The notes below the pieces were generated by a model. It searched no databases. It was not told the origin of the DNA and saw only the letters and a list, made by a program, of their open reading frames with translations. A DNA stretch of 64,000 bases from Pseudonocardia xinjiangensis (GTDB lineage Bacteria > Actinomycetota > Actinomycetes > Mycobacteriales > Pseudonocardiaceae): NCBI RefSeq assembly GCF_012911925.1, contig NZ_JAAXKY010000018.1, positions 1 through 64,000 on the forward strand. The letters run 5' to 3'. A program made the translations under genes and the position numbers. Positions 1 through 9,232 of the stretch are shown here, in pieces; the first letter of the stretch is position 1, and every line of letters begins with the position of its first letter.

Positions 1-1127
1 GTGCTGGGGACGGTGGGGGCCGGCTCGTGGGCGGGCGAGCGGCCCTGCGTGTGGGCGAGCAGCGAGTCGACCACGTCGGTGAGCTCACCGCGGCGGCCGA
101 ACGCCCGGCGCTGCACGGCGGCGCCACTGCCGCGGGCCAGCGTGGCCTGCGACAGCTCCAGCACCTGCTCCCAGTCACCGAGCTCCTCCAGTTGCGGGCG
201 GAGCTGGTTGACGAGCTGGCCCACCAGCAGCGGCGGCGCCACCAGCGCCGGCCCGACGAGGTCGACGAGGTCGCCCTCCAGGCCCGAGCGGGCCGCTCGC
301 CAGGTGGCGGCCCTCAGCAGCTCGTGGCGCGACTCGGGCAGCGGCACCCCGGCCGCGAAGTCCTCCCTGGCCTTGCCGACCAGCGCGCGGAAGAGCCCGG
401 CGATGAGCACCACGTCGTCCACCTGGGGACAGGCGTCACAGACCCGCAGCTCGACCGTGGGCAGGTGGGCGCTGGGCCGGATGTCGAAGTAGACCATCCC
501 GGGGTCGCTGATCGTGCCGGACGCGATGAGGTCGGCGACCATGGCGTCGTACTCCGCCGCCGTGGACACCGTGGCAGGCGGGCCCGCGGTGGGCCAGCGC
601 GACCACACCATCGACCGGTAGCTGGCGTAGCCGGAGTCGTGACCTCGCCAGTACGGGGAGCTGGCCGAGATGGCGAGCAGCAGCGGCAGGTAGGGGGCGA
701 CGCGGCGGACCACCTGCACGGCCTCGTCGCGGTCGGGCACGTCGACGTGGACCTGGGCGCCGCAGATGTGCTGCTCCCGCACCAGCATCTGGTACTCGTG
801 CTGCATCTTCTCGTAGCGGGCGCCCGCCGAGATGGCGTCCCCGGCCAGCTCGGCGAGCGGGACGGTCCCCGCTGCCACCACGCCGAGACCGAGCGGCTCG
901 GCCACCGACTCCAGGGTGGAGCGCAGCCGGTGGAGATGGCCACGCAGCTCGTCGAGGGTGCCGCAGACGGGCGTGTTCGTCTCGACGAGGGAGCGCTGCA
1001 GCTCGGGCGCGAACTCGGCGCCGTCGAGCTGCGCGAGCAGCGCCTCGACCTCGGGCGCGGCGTGGCGCGTCTCCAGGTCGACGACGTGGAACTCCTCCTC
1101 GACGCCGAGCAGGGGGAGATCGCTCAT
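1..1127 (-). CDS. Carboxylate-amine ligase, GCS2/YbdK family (3' end outside window)
   Basis: This is an ATP-dependent glutamate-cysteine ligase-like enzyme of the GCS2 family, which joins a carboxylate to an amine; the true substrate is not predictable from sequence. Translation from the ATG at 1127 gives an N-terminus with the family motif GVEEEFHVVD, then ETNTPVCGTL near residue 50, CGAQVHVDV near 115, and YFDIRPSAHLPTVELRVCD near 220. These are the conserved metal- and ATP-binding blocks. The frame stays open to base 1, so the C-terminus is missing. The long plus-strand frames opposite it are antisense shadows. The family is clear; the YbdK versus EgtA-like role is open. Confidence 0.88.
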   Translation of the reverse strand, partial: MSDLPLLGVEEEFHVVDLETRHAAPEVEALLAQLDGAEFAPELQRSLVETNTPVCGTLDELRGHLHRLRSTLESVAEPLGLGVVAAGTVPLAELAGDAISAGARYEKMQHEYQMLVREQHICGAQVHVDVPDRDEAVQVVRRVAPYLPLLLAISASSPYWRGHDSGYASYRSMVWSRWPTAGPPATVSTAAEYDAMVADLIASGTISDPGMVYFDIRPSAHLPTVELRVCDACPQVDDVVLIAGLFRALVGKAREDFAAGVPLPESRHELLRAATWRAARSGLEGDLVDLVGPALVAPPLLVGQLVNQLRPQLEELGDWEQVLELSQATLARGSGAAVQRRAFGRRGELTDVVDSLLAHTQGRSPAHEPAPTVPS

Positions 1128-1263
1128 GACGGCGACGCTAGGAGACGCGTGTTACGGCCGTGCTGCTGTGGTGCTACTCCGAGGTGCCTGCACACGCTTG
1201 CACTGTGCCCGTTCGTGCGCGGGACGACACACAGCGACACCCGGTCATGCTCGTTTCGTGTGA

Positions 1264-1908
1264 TCAGCGGTAGGCGGCGTCGAAGAAGGCGAGCTCCAGA
1301 TCGACGGTGCGGGTGAACAGCTCCCGCACCCGCTCCCGGTCGGCCGGTTCGAGGCCGGTGGCCACACGGTCGAACTCGGACCGCAGGAACTCCACCCACG
1401 TCTCGAACGCGGAGCCCCGGTGCAGCTCGATCCACTCCCGCTGGAGCGGCTCGTCGGGTGCGGTGGCGTCGGGCCGGGTGGCCCAGTCCAGGTAGACCCA
1501 CTCGGCGACGAGCAGCACGGTGAGGCAGGAGGCGTAGTCGGCGCTGCGCCGGGCGGTGTCCATCAGCTCGATGAACCCCACCGTGGGCGCGAGCAGCACG
1601 GGCTCGGTGCGGTCGGGGAGGGGGACGTCGAGCACGTCGAGCGCCCTGGCGAAGAAGTCGTTCTCCGGGCCGGCCACCACCCCGAGCTGGCGGGCGTGCA
1701 CGATCCGGGCCTCCGGCCGGTCGGCGGTGGCGACGGCGGCCCCCATCAGCGCCACGAACGCGTCGACGAACTGGTGGTCCTGCACGAGGTACGTGGTGAG
1801 CACCGGGGGTGGGACCTGCCCACGCCAGATCTCGGTCACGAACCGGTGCCCCACGGCCGCGTCCCAGGTGGTGCCGGTCAGCTGCCGCAGCTCCGCACTG
1901 AACATCAC
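1264..1908 (-). CDS. TenA/THI-4 family protein (thiaminase II-like)
   Basis: A 214-residue all-helical protein of the TenA family, which hydrolyses thiamine-type pyrimidine amines in salvage. Visible family features are QDHQFVDAF near residue 45 and LLVAEWVYLDWA near 135, with the usual full length of about 215-220 residues. Translation probably begins at the GTG at 1908 or the adjacent ATG at 1905; GGGG lies just upstream. It starts 9 bases after the stop of the ComB-like gene on the same strand, so the two are probably cotranscribed. No other thiamine gene is nearby, so its substrate is uncertain. Confidence 0.8.
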   Translation of the reverse strand: MMFSAELRQLTGTTWDAAVGHRFVTEIWRGQVPPPVLTTYLVQDHQFVDAFVALMGAAVATADRPEARIVHARQLGVVAGPENDFFARALDVLDVPLPDRTEPVLLAPTVGFIELMDTARRSADYASCLTVLLVAEWVYLDWATRPDATAPDEPLQREWIELHRGSAFETWVEFLRSEFDRVATGLEPADRERVRELFTRTVDLELAFFDAAYR

Positions 1909-1917
1909 CCCACGACC

Positions 1918-2667
1918 CTAGGCCGTGCCCGCCCGCAGCAGGCCGTCGACCAGCCGGGGTGCGACGGCACTCGTGTCCAGAGCCGCGGCGAGCGTGACGT
2001 CGGCGCCGTAGCCGTCGGCGACCAGCTCCCGGCCCGAGCCGGTGGCGGCGAGCACGGTGGCGAGCCCGCGGGCGTGTGCCGTGGCGAACTGGGCGGCGGC
2101 GAGCTCGGCCTCGGGCGAGCACTCGGCTCCCGGCAGCGCCGCTGCGATCGCCCCGGCGCCGAGCGCGTCCTCCACGGCGACCCGCAGGGTGCCGCCGGGC
2201 CAGCGCTCCCCGGCCGGGACCAGCCCGATCGGCCCGCCCACCGCCAGCGCCGCTGCCGCCGTGGCCGAGGCGTTGCGCAGGCACCCGGCGATCAGCACCG
2301 CCCCGCTCCCGGCGACCGTGGCGCACAGCGTGGCCCCGTTGGGGGAGGGCAGCCCCAGCTGCGTGCCGGCAGGGAGGCCGACCAGCGAGGACGGCCGCAG
2401 TGACGGCCCGGTGCCCGACCGGGGGCCTGCGGGCTGCACGCCCAGGGAGCGGGCCTGGGCCTCGGCGGCGCCGGGGCCGGCGTAGCGCTGCGGGAGAACC
2501 GCGGCGCCCCGCCCGACCGCGACGTCGACCGAGGTGCAGAACGACAGCACGTCGACGACCACCACCACCGCGCACTCGGCGGCCAGCAGCTCGGCGCCCT
2601 CGAGACCCCACTCCAACCGCACCCCGTACTCGCGCTGGCGGTGCTCCGGGCGGGCGTCGACGGGCAT
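1918..2667 (-). CDS. 2-phosphosulfolactate phosphatase (ComB) family protein
   Basis: A 249-residue protein resembling ComB, a Mg-dependent phosphatase that acts on 2-phosphosulfolactate in coenzyme M synthesis. The family signatures are VVVVDVLSFCTSVD near residue 38, GLPSPNGATLC near 105, and an acidic C-terminal segment VADGYGADVTLA. Actinomycetes are not known to need coenzyme M generally, so the physiological substrate may be another phosphate ester. It lies immediately upstream of the TenA-like gene on the same strand. Confidence 0.72.
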   Translation of the reverse strand: MPVDARPEHRQREYGVRLEWGLEGAELLAAECAVVVVVDVLSFCTSVDVAVGRGAAVLPQRYAGPGAAEAQARSLGVQPAGPRSGTGPSLRPSSLVGLPAGTQLGLPSPNGATLCATVAGSGAVLIAGCLRNASATAAAALAVGGPIGLVPAGERWPGGTLRVAVEDALGAGAIAAALPGAECSPEAELAAAQFATAHARGLATVLAATGSGRELVADGYGADVTLAAALDTSAVAPRLVDGLLRAGTA

Positions 2668-2750
2668 CGCGCCACCCTAGGTCCCGATCTTGTGGCGAGC
2701 GACCGAGATCGACGTGGTGGGGGTGGCGAGCGGGGCGGCCGCAACCCCGC

Positions 2751-3959
2751 TCACGTCGATCTCGACGGATGCACCTGCCCCGGGTGAGGTGGCTGGTGAC
2801 CGAGGCGGGGTGCGACCACCCGCAGGAGCGGCAGGGCGATGAGCAGCGCGGCCGCAACCAGGAGAGCGCTGACCCAGACCGGTCCGAGGTCGCCGGCACC
2901 GCTTCCGAGAGCCACTGCCGCGACGACAGGGCCCCCCGCTGCGCCGATGTTGAGCGCCGCGGTCGCGTACGACCCGCCCATGGTCGGGGCGCCCGCCACC
3001 TCGTAGAGCACCCTGGCGATCACGGTGCTGCCCAGCGCGAAGGACAACGCGCCCTGCACGAGGACGAGGACCAGGAGCGCCACCGGGTGGCCGGCGAGGG
3101 TCGCCAGCGCGACCCAGCCCAGCAACAGCAACGGCCCGCCGACCACGATCACGATGCCGGGGCGCTGATCCGAGAGCCGACCCGCCGCGGTGACACCGAC
3201 GAAGGAGCCCACACCGAAGAGCACCAGCGCGACCGGGACCCAGAGCTCCGGCAGGCCGGCGGTCTCGGTCACGATCGGTGCCAGGAAGGTGAACGTGGCG
3301 AAGGTGGCGGCGTTGACCAGCGCGCCGATCAGCATGACCAGGACCGGTCGGGGCTTCGCGAGCTGGGCGATCTCGGAACGCAGGGAAGGGCCCGCCGGAG
3401 CCATCGGTGCGGTCGACCGCGCGGGGACGCCCCGCACGATGCCGACGGCAGCGGGAAGGCAGAGCAGGGCGACCGCCCAGAAGGTCGCCCGCCAGCCCAG
3501 CAGGGTGCCGAGCACCGCGCCGCCCGGAACCCCGGCGACGGTGGCCACCGTGGTTCCGGACAGCAGGACCGCCAGCGCACGTCCCTTCTCGTCCGCCGCG
3601 ACGAGCGTGGCCGCGGTGCTCAGTGCGACCGCCAGGAAGCCTGCGTTGGCCAGGGCGGCGATCGCCCGGGTGAGGAGGAGACCCGCGAAACTTGTCGTGA
3701 GTGCGCCCACGACATGGGCGGCGGCGAACACCAGCACGAAGCCCAGCAGGGCGGCCCGCGCAGGCCACCGGCGCGCCAGCGCCGCCATCAGCGGCGCGCC
3801 GACGATCATTCCGGCCGCGAACGCTGAGGTCAGAAGGCCGGCGGCGCCGACAGACACGCCAAGGCCGGTGGCGATGTCCGGCACCAGGCCGGCGAGCATG
3901 AACTCCGACGTGCCCATGGCGAAGACAGCCACGGCGAGCAGGTGGAGAGGAAGAGGCAT
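2751..3959 (-). CDS. MFS efflux transporter, Cmx/CmlR chloramphenicol-exporter type
   Basis: A 12-helix major facilitator exporter in the drug:H+ antiporter branch. The mature N-terminus MPLPLHLLAVAVFAMGTSEF and the following FMLAGLVPD match chloramphenicol/arabinose exporters. A charged loop with LARRWPARAALL follows helix 2, and successive hydrophobic segments run to the C-terminus. An upstream in-frame start at 4052 would add a non-hydrophobic 31-residue leader. The ATG at 3959 is preferred because GGAG lies about 8 bases upstream and the product then matches family length (about 400 residues). The substrate is inferred, not shown. Confidence 0.82.
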   Translation of the reverse strand: MPLPLHLLAVAVFAMGTSEFMLAGLVPDIATGLGVSVGAAGLLTSAFAAGMIVGAPLMAALARRWPARAALLGFVLVFAAAHVVGALTTSFAGLLLTRAIAALANAGFLAVALSTAATLVAADEKGRALAVLLSGTTVATVAGVPGGAVLGTLLGWRATFWAVALLCLPAAVGIVRGVPARSTAPMAPAGPSLRSEIAQLAKPRPVLVMLIGALVNAATFATFTFLAPIVTETAGLPELWVPVALVLFGVGSFVGVTAAGRLSDQRPGIVIVVGGPLLLLGWVALATLAGHPVALLVLVLVQGALSFALGSTVIARVLYEVAGAPTMGGSYATAALNIGAAGGPVVAAVALGSGAGDLGPVWVSALLVAAALLIALPLLRVVAPRLGHQPPHPGQVHPSRST

Positions 3960-4186
3960 CGAGGACTCCGGGGTGAGAGAACCAGAAGGAGGCGTCTCGT
4001 CACCGCGGCCAGCGCCCAGGAGGTACCCGCAGCAGCCACCCCCGTGCAGCACGGGCTGCCGGGGTGCGAACTAGGAATTCAGTGGGTTCAGGGGGCCGAC
4101 GGCGTGACCGGCAGCCCCACCCTGGATGCCTCAGGGCTCGACATGCCGCAGACCGTACTCACCGCGGCCGCTCGTCGCGCAACCGG

Positions 4187-6175
4187 TTACACGTCGATGG
4201 GCGAGCCCAGTGACACCACCTGGTGCGGGGGGAGGCCGAAGTACGCGGCGGGGCTCACCGCGTTGCGGCTCATGACGCAGAACAGCCGCTTGCGCCAGCG
4301 CGCCAGCCCGGGCTCCCTGGTGTAGGTGATCGTGATGCGGCTGAGGAAGTAGGTGGCGTGCTTGAAGTCGAGGTCGAGGCCCTTCTGGCGGGCGAGCCGC
4401 AGCGCGGCCGGCACGTAGGGCTTGTCCTGGTAGCCGAACCGCACGGTGAGGTGGAAGATCCCGTCGTCGGGGACGCAGGCGTCGTCGATCTCCAGGCGTT
4501 GGGACCGGGGCACGTGGGGGACCGCCACGTTCTGCACGTTGAGGACCAGGACGTGCTCGTGGAGGACGTGGTTGTAGCGGACGTTGTGGCGCAGCGCGAG
4601 CGGCGTGGTGCCGGCGTTCGCGTTGAGGAACACCGCGGTGCCCGGCACGCGGATCGGGGGGTCGTCGGAGGTGGCGACCCCGCGGACGAAGTCCTCGAGC
4701 GGGCCCTCCTGCTCGGTGCGCTTGCGCGTGACGATCTCGCGGCCGCGGTGCCACGTCATCAGGATGACGGCGACCGTGATGCCGATGATGAGCGGGAACC
4801 AGCCGCCCGAGAGCACCTTCGTCAGGTTCGCCGCCAGGAACGCGAGCTCGACGATGAGCAGGCCACCGGCGCCGATGACCACGAGCCACATGGGCGTGCC
4901 CCAGCGCCGCCGGGCGACCACGAAGAACATGACGGTGGTGATCGTGAGGGTGCCGGTGACGGCGATCCCGTAGGCCGAGGCCAGTGCGGTGGACGACCCG
5001 AAGCCGATCACCAGGCCGATGACGGCCACGAACAGCACCCAGTTCACGGCAGGCACGTAGACCTGCCCGGCCTCCTTCTCGGAGGTGTGCCGGATCGTGA
5101 GGAACGGAAGGTAGCCCAGCTGCACGGCCTGGCGGGCCATCGAGAACGTGCCCGTGACGACGGACTGGGAGGCGATCACGGCGGCCGCCGTGGCCAGTAT
5201 CAGCAGCGGGTACTGGCCCCACGATGGCGCCAGCCGGAAGAAGGGGTTGTCCGCGGCGCGGGGGTCGGAGAGCACGATCGCCCCCTGACCCAGGTAGTTG
5301 AGGATCAGCGCGGGGAACACCACCGCGAACCAGGCGTTGCGGATCGGACGGCGGCCGAAGTGCCCGATGTCGGCGTAGAGCGCCTCCGAGCCGGTGATCG
5401 CCAGCACGACCGACCCGAGCGACAGGAACGCCGTGGGGAAGTCGTGGAAGAAGAAGGCAACGGCATAGGTCGGCGACAGTGCCCGGAGGATCCCGGGCTG
5501 TGCGATCACGTGGACGAGCCCCAGCACGCCCATCACCACGAACCAGAGCAGCATGACCGGCCCGAACGCCTTCCCGACCGCGCCGGTGCCGAAGCGCTGG
5601 CAGTAGAACAGGGCGGTCAGCAGGACGATCGCGATCGGGACGACCCACATCTTCAGCCCCGGACTGGCCACCTCCAGGCCCTCCACGGCGCCGAGCACGG
5701 AGATGGCGGGCGTGATCATCCCGTCGCCGAAGAACAGCGCCGCTCCGAGGACGCCCAGCCCGATCAGCAGCCACCGCGTCCGGGCGGCGAGTCGCTTCAC
5801 CTGCTGGATGAGCGAGATCAGCGCCATCGTGCCGCCCTCGCCGTCGTTGTCGGCCCGCGTGACCAGGCTGACGTACTTGACGCTGACGATGATCGTGATC
5901 GTCCAGAACACGAGTGAGAGCACGCCGTAGACCGTGCCGGGGTCGGGTGTGAGCCCGCGGGTCTCGGTGAAGGTCTGCTTCAGCGCGTAGAGCGGGCTCG
6001 TGCCGATGTCGCCGTAGACTATTCCCAGCGCTCCGAGCGCCAGCACGCCCGCCCCGGTCTTCCGCGCCGCGGACGACGGTCCCTGCGGCGGAGCGGGGCC
6101 GGGCGAGTCCGGAGCGGTCTCCGGGGTCGAGACCATCAGGCGAGGTAGCGGGTCAGGTGGTCCATGTGCGCCCAT
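4187..6175 (-). CDS. kup: Kup-family potassium uptake protein
   Basis: An integral membrane K+:H+ symporter of the KUP/HAK family, 662 residues, close to the usual 620-660. The diagnostic N-terminal motif GIVYGDIGTSPLYALKQTF is present near residue 52, followed by LVFWTITIIVSVKYV. Twelve hydrophobic segments end around residue 450, and a cytoplasmic C-terminal domain follows. The first ATG (6175) has AGGGG 5 bases upstream; an internal ATG at 6136 is an alternative. It appears to be a single-gene unit transcribed away from the MoeA fusion gene. Confidence 0.93.
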   Translation of the reverse strand: MGAHGPPDPLPRLMVSTPETAPDSPGPAPPQGPSSAARKTGAGVLALGALGIVYGDIGTSPLYALKQTFTETRGLTPDPGTVYGVLSLVFWTITIIVSVKYVSLVTRADNDGEGGTMALISLIQQVKRLAARTRWLLIGLGVLGAALFFGDGMITPAISVLGAVEGLEVASPGLKMWVVPIAIVLLTALFYCQRFGTGAVGKAFGPVMLLWFVVMGVLGLVHVIAQPGILRALSPTYAVAFFFHDFPTAFLSLGSVVLAITGSEALYADIGHFGRRPIRNAWFAVVFPALILNYLGQGAIVLSDPRAADNPFFRLAPSWGQYPLLILATAAAVIASQSVVTGTFSMARQAVQLGYLPFLTIRHTSEKEAGQVYVPAVNWVLFVAVIGLVIGFGSSTALASAYGIAVTGTLTITTVMFFVVARRRWGTPMWLVVIGAGGLLIVELAFLAANLTKVLSGGWFPLIIGITVAVILMTWHRGREIVTRKRTEQEGPLEDFVRGVATSDDPPIRVPGTAVFLNANAGTTPLALRHNVRYNHVLHEHVLVLNVQNVAVPHVPRSQRLEIDDACVPDDGIFHLTVRFGYQDKPYVPAALRLARQKGLDLDFKHATYFLSRITITYTREPGLARWRKRLFCVMSRNAVSPAAYFGLPPHQVVSLGSPIDV

Positions 6176-6214
6176 TCTGCCCCTCTGACGTGCGCAAAGG
6201 GACTGAGCGATCCG

Positions 6215-8125
6215 TCACCGGATACGGTGACCGGTTTCCGCGCAGGAGTATCCGCCGAGCGCTTCCACCTCGGCGCGGAACGCGGGGCGCTCCAGCAGGG
6301 CCCACAGCGGCGCGAGCATCGCGTCGTCCAGACCCGACGTGCGCAGCACGAGGTCGTAGGGCTCCCGGGCGACGGGCACGAAGTCGAGGCCGAACGCCCG
6401 GGCGGCGGCCAGGATGCCGAGCCCGGTGTCGGCCCGGCCCGCTGCCACCGCGGCGGCCACGGCGAGGTGGGTGTGTTCCTCCCGGGAGTAGCCGGTGACG
6501 GCGGCGGGGTCGAGGCCGCGCTGGGCCAGTTCGTGGTCGAGCAGCGCGCGGGTGCCCGCCCCCCGTTGCCGGTTGACGTACCGCACGTCGGTCCGCACCA
6601 GGTCGTCCACGCCGGACAGGCCGAGCGGGTTGCCCGGGGCCACGATCAGCCCCTGGTCGCGGTGCACGAGCCGGATGACGGCGATCTTGTCGCCGTCGAG
6701 GATCTTTTCCACGTACGGCAGCGTGTACTCGCCGGTGGCCGGGTCCAGCAGGTGCGAGCCCGCGATGTGGCAGAGGCCGTCGCGCAGCGCCACGAGCCCG
6801 CCGAGCGACCCGACGTTGGACGAGGCCAGCGTGACCAGCGGGTCGTCGGCCCGCAGCGCTGACGCGGCCACGTCCAGCACCAGGTCGTGGGAGCCGATGG
6901 CCACGATCGTGCGGCCGATCTCGCCGAGGCCGCGCAGCAGTTCGACCCGCACGTGCTCCCCGGCGTGGTGGCCCTCCAGCCCGGCCGGGACGACCAGCAG
7001 CCCGTCGGCGCGGACCAGCGATGTGAGCACCCCGGCGCCGCGGGGCAGCGGGGTGGCCACCACCTCGCCGCCGACGCGCCCGAGCCGCACCCGCACCCAG
7101 TCGTCCATCCCGACGTTCGAGGCGAGCTTGCGGGCCAGCCGGGCCGTGGTCGAGGGCCGTTCGCGCGGTGCGGCCCCCTCGAGCGCGGCGAGCAGCGGGA
7201 CGGCGAAGATGTCGAACGTCAGCGAGGCGGACACCGGGTAGCCGGGCGCGCCGAGCACCGGCGTCGCGTCCACGGCGCCGAGCACGACCGGGTGCCCGGG
7301 CCGGACTGCCACGCCGTGCACCGCGAGCGTGCCCGCGCCCGCGACGACCCGTGCCGTGTAGTCGTCACGGCCCGCGCTGGAGCCGGCGACGAGCACCACC
7401 AGGTCGGCCTCGGCGGCGGCGGCCCGCAGCGCTTCGGTGATCACCGCGGGGTCGTCGCGGACGATCGGCGTCACCCGTGCCTCGCAGCCCAGCTCGCGCG
7501 CCTGCGCCGCGAGCATCAGCGAGTTGGTGTCGAGGATCTCGCCGGGGGCGGGCTCGGTGCCGATCGGGCGGATCTCGTCGCCGGTCGGGACGATCACCAC
7601 GACGGGCGCACGGCGCACGGTGAGCTCGACGGCTCCCGCGGCCGCGGCCGCGGCCACGTCGACCGGCCGCAGCCGGTGGCCTGCCGGGAGCAGCAGCTCA
7701 GTGGCGCTGATGTCCTCCCCGATCGAGCGCACGTGCTGGTACGGCGGCGTGGCCGCGCGCACCTCGGCGGTGCCGTCGGCGCCGCGGTGGACGTGCTCGC
7801 GCATGACGACGGCGTCGTAGCCCTCGGGCAGCGGGTCGCCCGTGTCGACGACGGCGAAGTCGGCGAGCAGCACCGGTGTGGTCTCCGCCGCGCCCACCGT
7901 GTCGGCGGCGTGGACCGCGATGCCGTCCATGCCGGCGGAGTCGAACGCGGGGGAGGAACGGTGGGCCCAGACCGGCTCCGCCGTCACGCGCCCGACGGCG
8001 TCGCCGACGGGCACCCGCACCACGTCGACGCGCGCCGGACAGCCCGCGGCGGCGCAGCCCTCACGCCAGGCGTCGAGCGCCGCGGCGGCGGGGACGTCGG
8101 ACACGAACGGCGAGTCGGCGACCAC
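6215..8125 (-). CDS. MoeA molybdopterin molybdotransferase fused to a periplasmic-binding-like domain
   Basis: The first ~400 residues are MoeA-like: SSPAFDSAGMDGIAV near residue 58 (substrate loop), VIVPTGDEIRPIG near 175 and VLVAGSSAGRDDYTARVV near 240 are the MoCF nucleotide/metal-binding blocks. The last ~220 residues are a PBP-like domain of the type often found fused to HTH or MoeA in molybdenum regulation. It contains the phrases SNVGSLGGLVAL, YVNRQRGAGTRALLDHEL and DTGLGILAAARAFG. MoeA inserts molybdate into adenylylated molybdopterin; the added domain may sense or deliver an oxyanion or cofactor. It is not adjacent to the fdh operon but belongs to the same Mo/W theme. A second, unfused MoeA lies at 14627-15862. 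Confidence 0.87.
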   Translation of the reverse strand: MVADSPFVSDVPAAAALDAWREGCAAAGCPARVDVVRVPVGDAVGRVTAEPVWAHRSSPAFDSAGMDGIAVHAADTVGAAETTPVLLADFAVVDTGDPLPEGYDAVVMREHVHRGADGTAEVRAATPPYQHVRSIGEDISATELLLPAGHRLRPVDVAAAAAAGAVELTVRRAPVVVIVPTGDEIRPIGTEPAPGEILDTNSLMLAAQARELGCEARVTPIVRDDPAVITEALRAAAAEADLVVLVAGSSAGRDDYTARVVAGAGTLAVHGVAVRPGHPVVLGAVDATPVLGAPGYPVSASLTFDIFAVPLLAALEGAAPRERPSTTARLARKLASNVGMDDWVRVRLGRVGGEVVATPLPRGAGVLTSLVRADGLLVVPAGLEGHHAGEHVRVELLRGLGEIGRTIVAIGSHDLVLDVAASALRADDPLVTLASSNVGSLGGLVALRDGLCHIAGSHLLDPATGEYTLPYVEKILDGDKIAVIRLVHRDQGLIVAPGNPLGLSGVDDLVRTDVRYVNRQRGAGTRALLDHELAQRGLDPAAVTGYSREEHTHLAVAAAVAAGRADTGLGILAAARAFGLDFVPVAREPYDLVLRTSGLDDAMLAPLWALLERPAFRAEVEALGGYSCAETGHRIR

Positions 8126-8193
8126 ATGAGCGACGGTACGACCCTGCGGGACGGCGCCGCAGGTCGGGGACCGCCCGGGAGGCGCGCGCCCCG

Positions 8194-8595
8194 TCAGGTC
8201 GCCGGGGCGACCGCCTCGGCGACCAGCTGGTCGAGCAGGACACGCAGCCGGGCCAGCGTGTCCTGGGCCTCGGTGAGGTCGTAGCCGGCGACCAGCGCCC
8301 GCGGATCCCGGAAGGCGACACGCGTGGCGTCCGCCCCGGCCCAGACCAGGATCCGCAGCGGAAGCTCGATCCCGACCCGCGGGTCGGCCTGCATGAGCCC
8401 GGTGCCGACCGCGGGGTTGCCGAAGATCAGGACGACCTCGTCGGCCAGCTCCAGGCCGGCGTCGCGCGCGGCCCCCGCATGGTCGACGACCGCGAACAGC
8501 GCCACCCCGCGGCGGTCCAGCCCCGCGCGGATCCGCTCGACGGTGGCCGGGACGTCATGCGGCGAGGTCTCGACGATCAACGCGTCCACCTGCAT
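8194..8595 (-). CDS. DUF302 domain protein
   Basis: A 133-residue small protein with the DUF302 fold. The start MQVDALIVETSPHDVPATVE is chosen because the open frame above it is arginine/serine-rich shadow sequence. The family pattern is visible as GVALFAVVDHAGAARDAGL, then LIFGNPAVGTGLMQADPR and GIELPLRILVW, followed by a C-terminal helix that ends the domain. Biochemical function is unknown; relatives are stand-alone or fused to enzymes and are suspected of redox or metal roles. It begins 4 bases after the stop of the DUF5709 gene, so the two form an operon. Confidence 0.8.
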   Translation of the reverse strand: MQVDALIVETSPHDVPATVERIRAGLDRRGVALFAVVDHAGAARDAGLELADEVVLIFGNPAVGTGLMQADPRVGIELPLRILVWAGADATRVAFRDPRALVAGYDLTEAQDTLARLRVLLDQLVAEAVAPAT

Positions 8596-8599
8596 GTCC

Positions 8600-9040
8600 T
8601 CAACGGTCCTCGGCGCTGGGCTCGGGCACGACGTGGACCGCTGCCTCCTCGGCCGAGGCCCCGGCCCCGTCGGGACCGACGTCGAGGGCGAACAGCTCGT
8701 CGTCCTCGTCGGTGGCCTCGCCCTCGTCCTCGGCAACGAGCCGGCCCGACCGGGAGTCCCCGACCTCGTCGTCGACCAGCTCACCGTCGGTGTCGCTGCT
8801 GTCGCCGAGACCGTCTCCCTGCAGCGGCTCGACGTCCGGCAGCTCCCTGGCCAGTCGCCCGCTCAGGCTCTCCCCGGTCTCCTCCTCGCTCGCGGTCGTC
8901 CCCCAGTCGTCGACGGCCCACGGGCGCTCCGGAGGCGAGTAGCCCTCGTCGAGCGGGTCCGCCGGGCCGGTGGTGTCGAGGGTGTCCTCGGCGTCCAGTT
9001 GCTCGAAGACGTCGTCGTCCAGTTCGTCCGGGTCAGCCAT
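8600..9040 (-). CDS. DUF5709 family acidic protein
   Basis: A 146-residue, strongly acidic, low-complexity protein. The N-terminus MADPDELDDDVFEQLDAED and the motif LDEGYSPPERPWAVDDWG near residue 30 are typical of the actinobacterial DUF5709 family; the rest is Asp/Glu/Gly-rich and probably disordered. Role unknown. It is the first gene of a two-gene unit with the DUF302 protein and is divergent from cydA, sharing a 190-base intergenic region with it. Confidence 0.78.
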   Translation of the reverse strand: MADPDELDDDVFEQLDAEDTLDTTGPADPLDEGYSPPERPWAVDDWGTTASEEETGESLSGRLARELPDVEPLQGDGLGDSSDTDGELVDDEVGDSRSGRLVAEDEGEATDEDDELFALDVGPDGAGASAEEAAVHVVPEPSAEDR

Positions 9041-9232
9041 CTCGTCTCAGTCCTCTCGTTCGCACCGTGGTCGGAGCCCATCGTCGCCCCGTGGGACCAC
9101 CGCCACATCGCCTGGCCCCGCGATATCCGGTGAATCGTCCGCATTCGGGGGAAGCAGGTCGCTTCTTCGGGGGATGTCGGTGGCAGCAGGACCGACGAGG
9201 CTCGGGGCATCGAGTGAGAGGAGGTCCGCGTG

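Noticed and set aside
27-1316. 429-residue plus-strand frame
   Set aside because: Antisense to the GCS2-like gene, with no domain-like motif.
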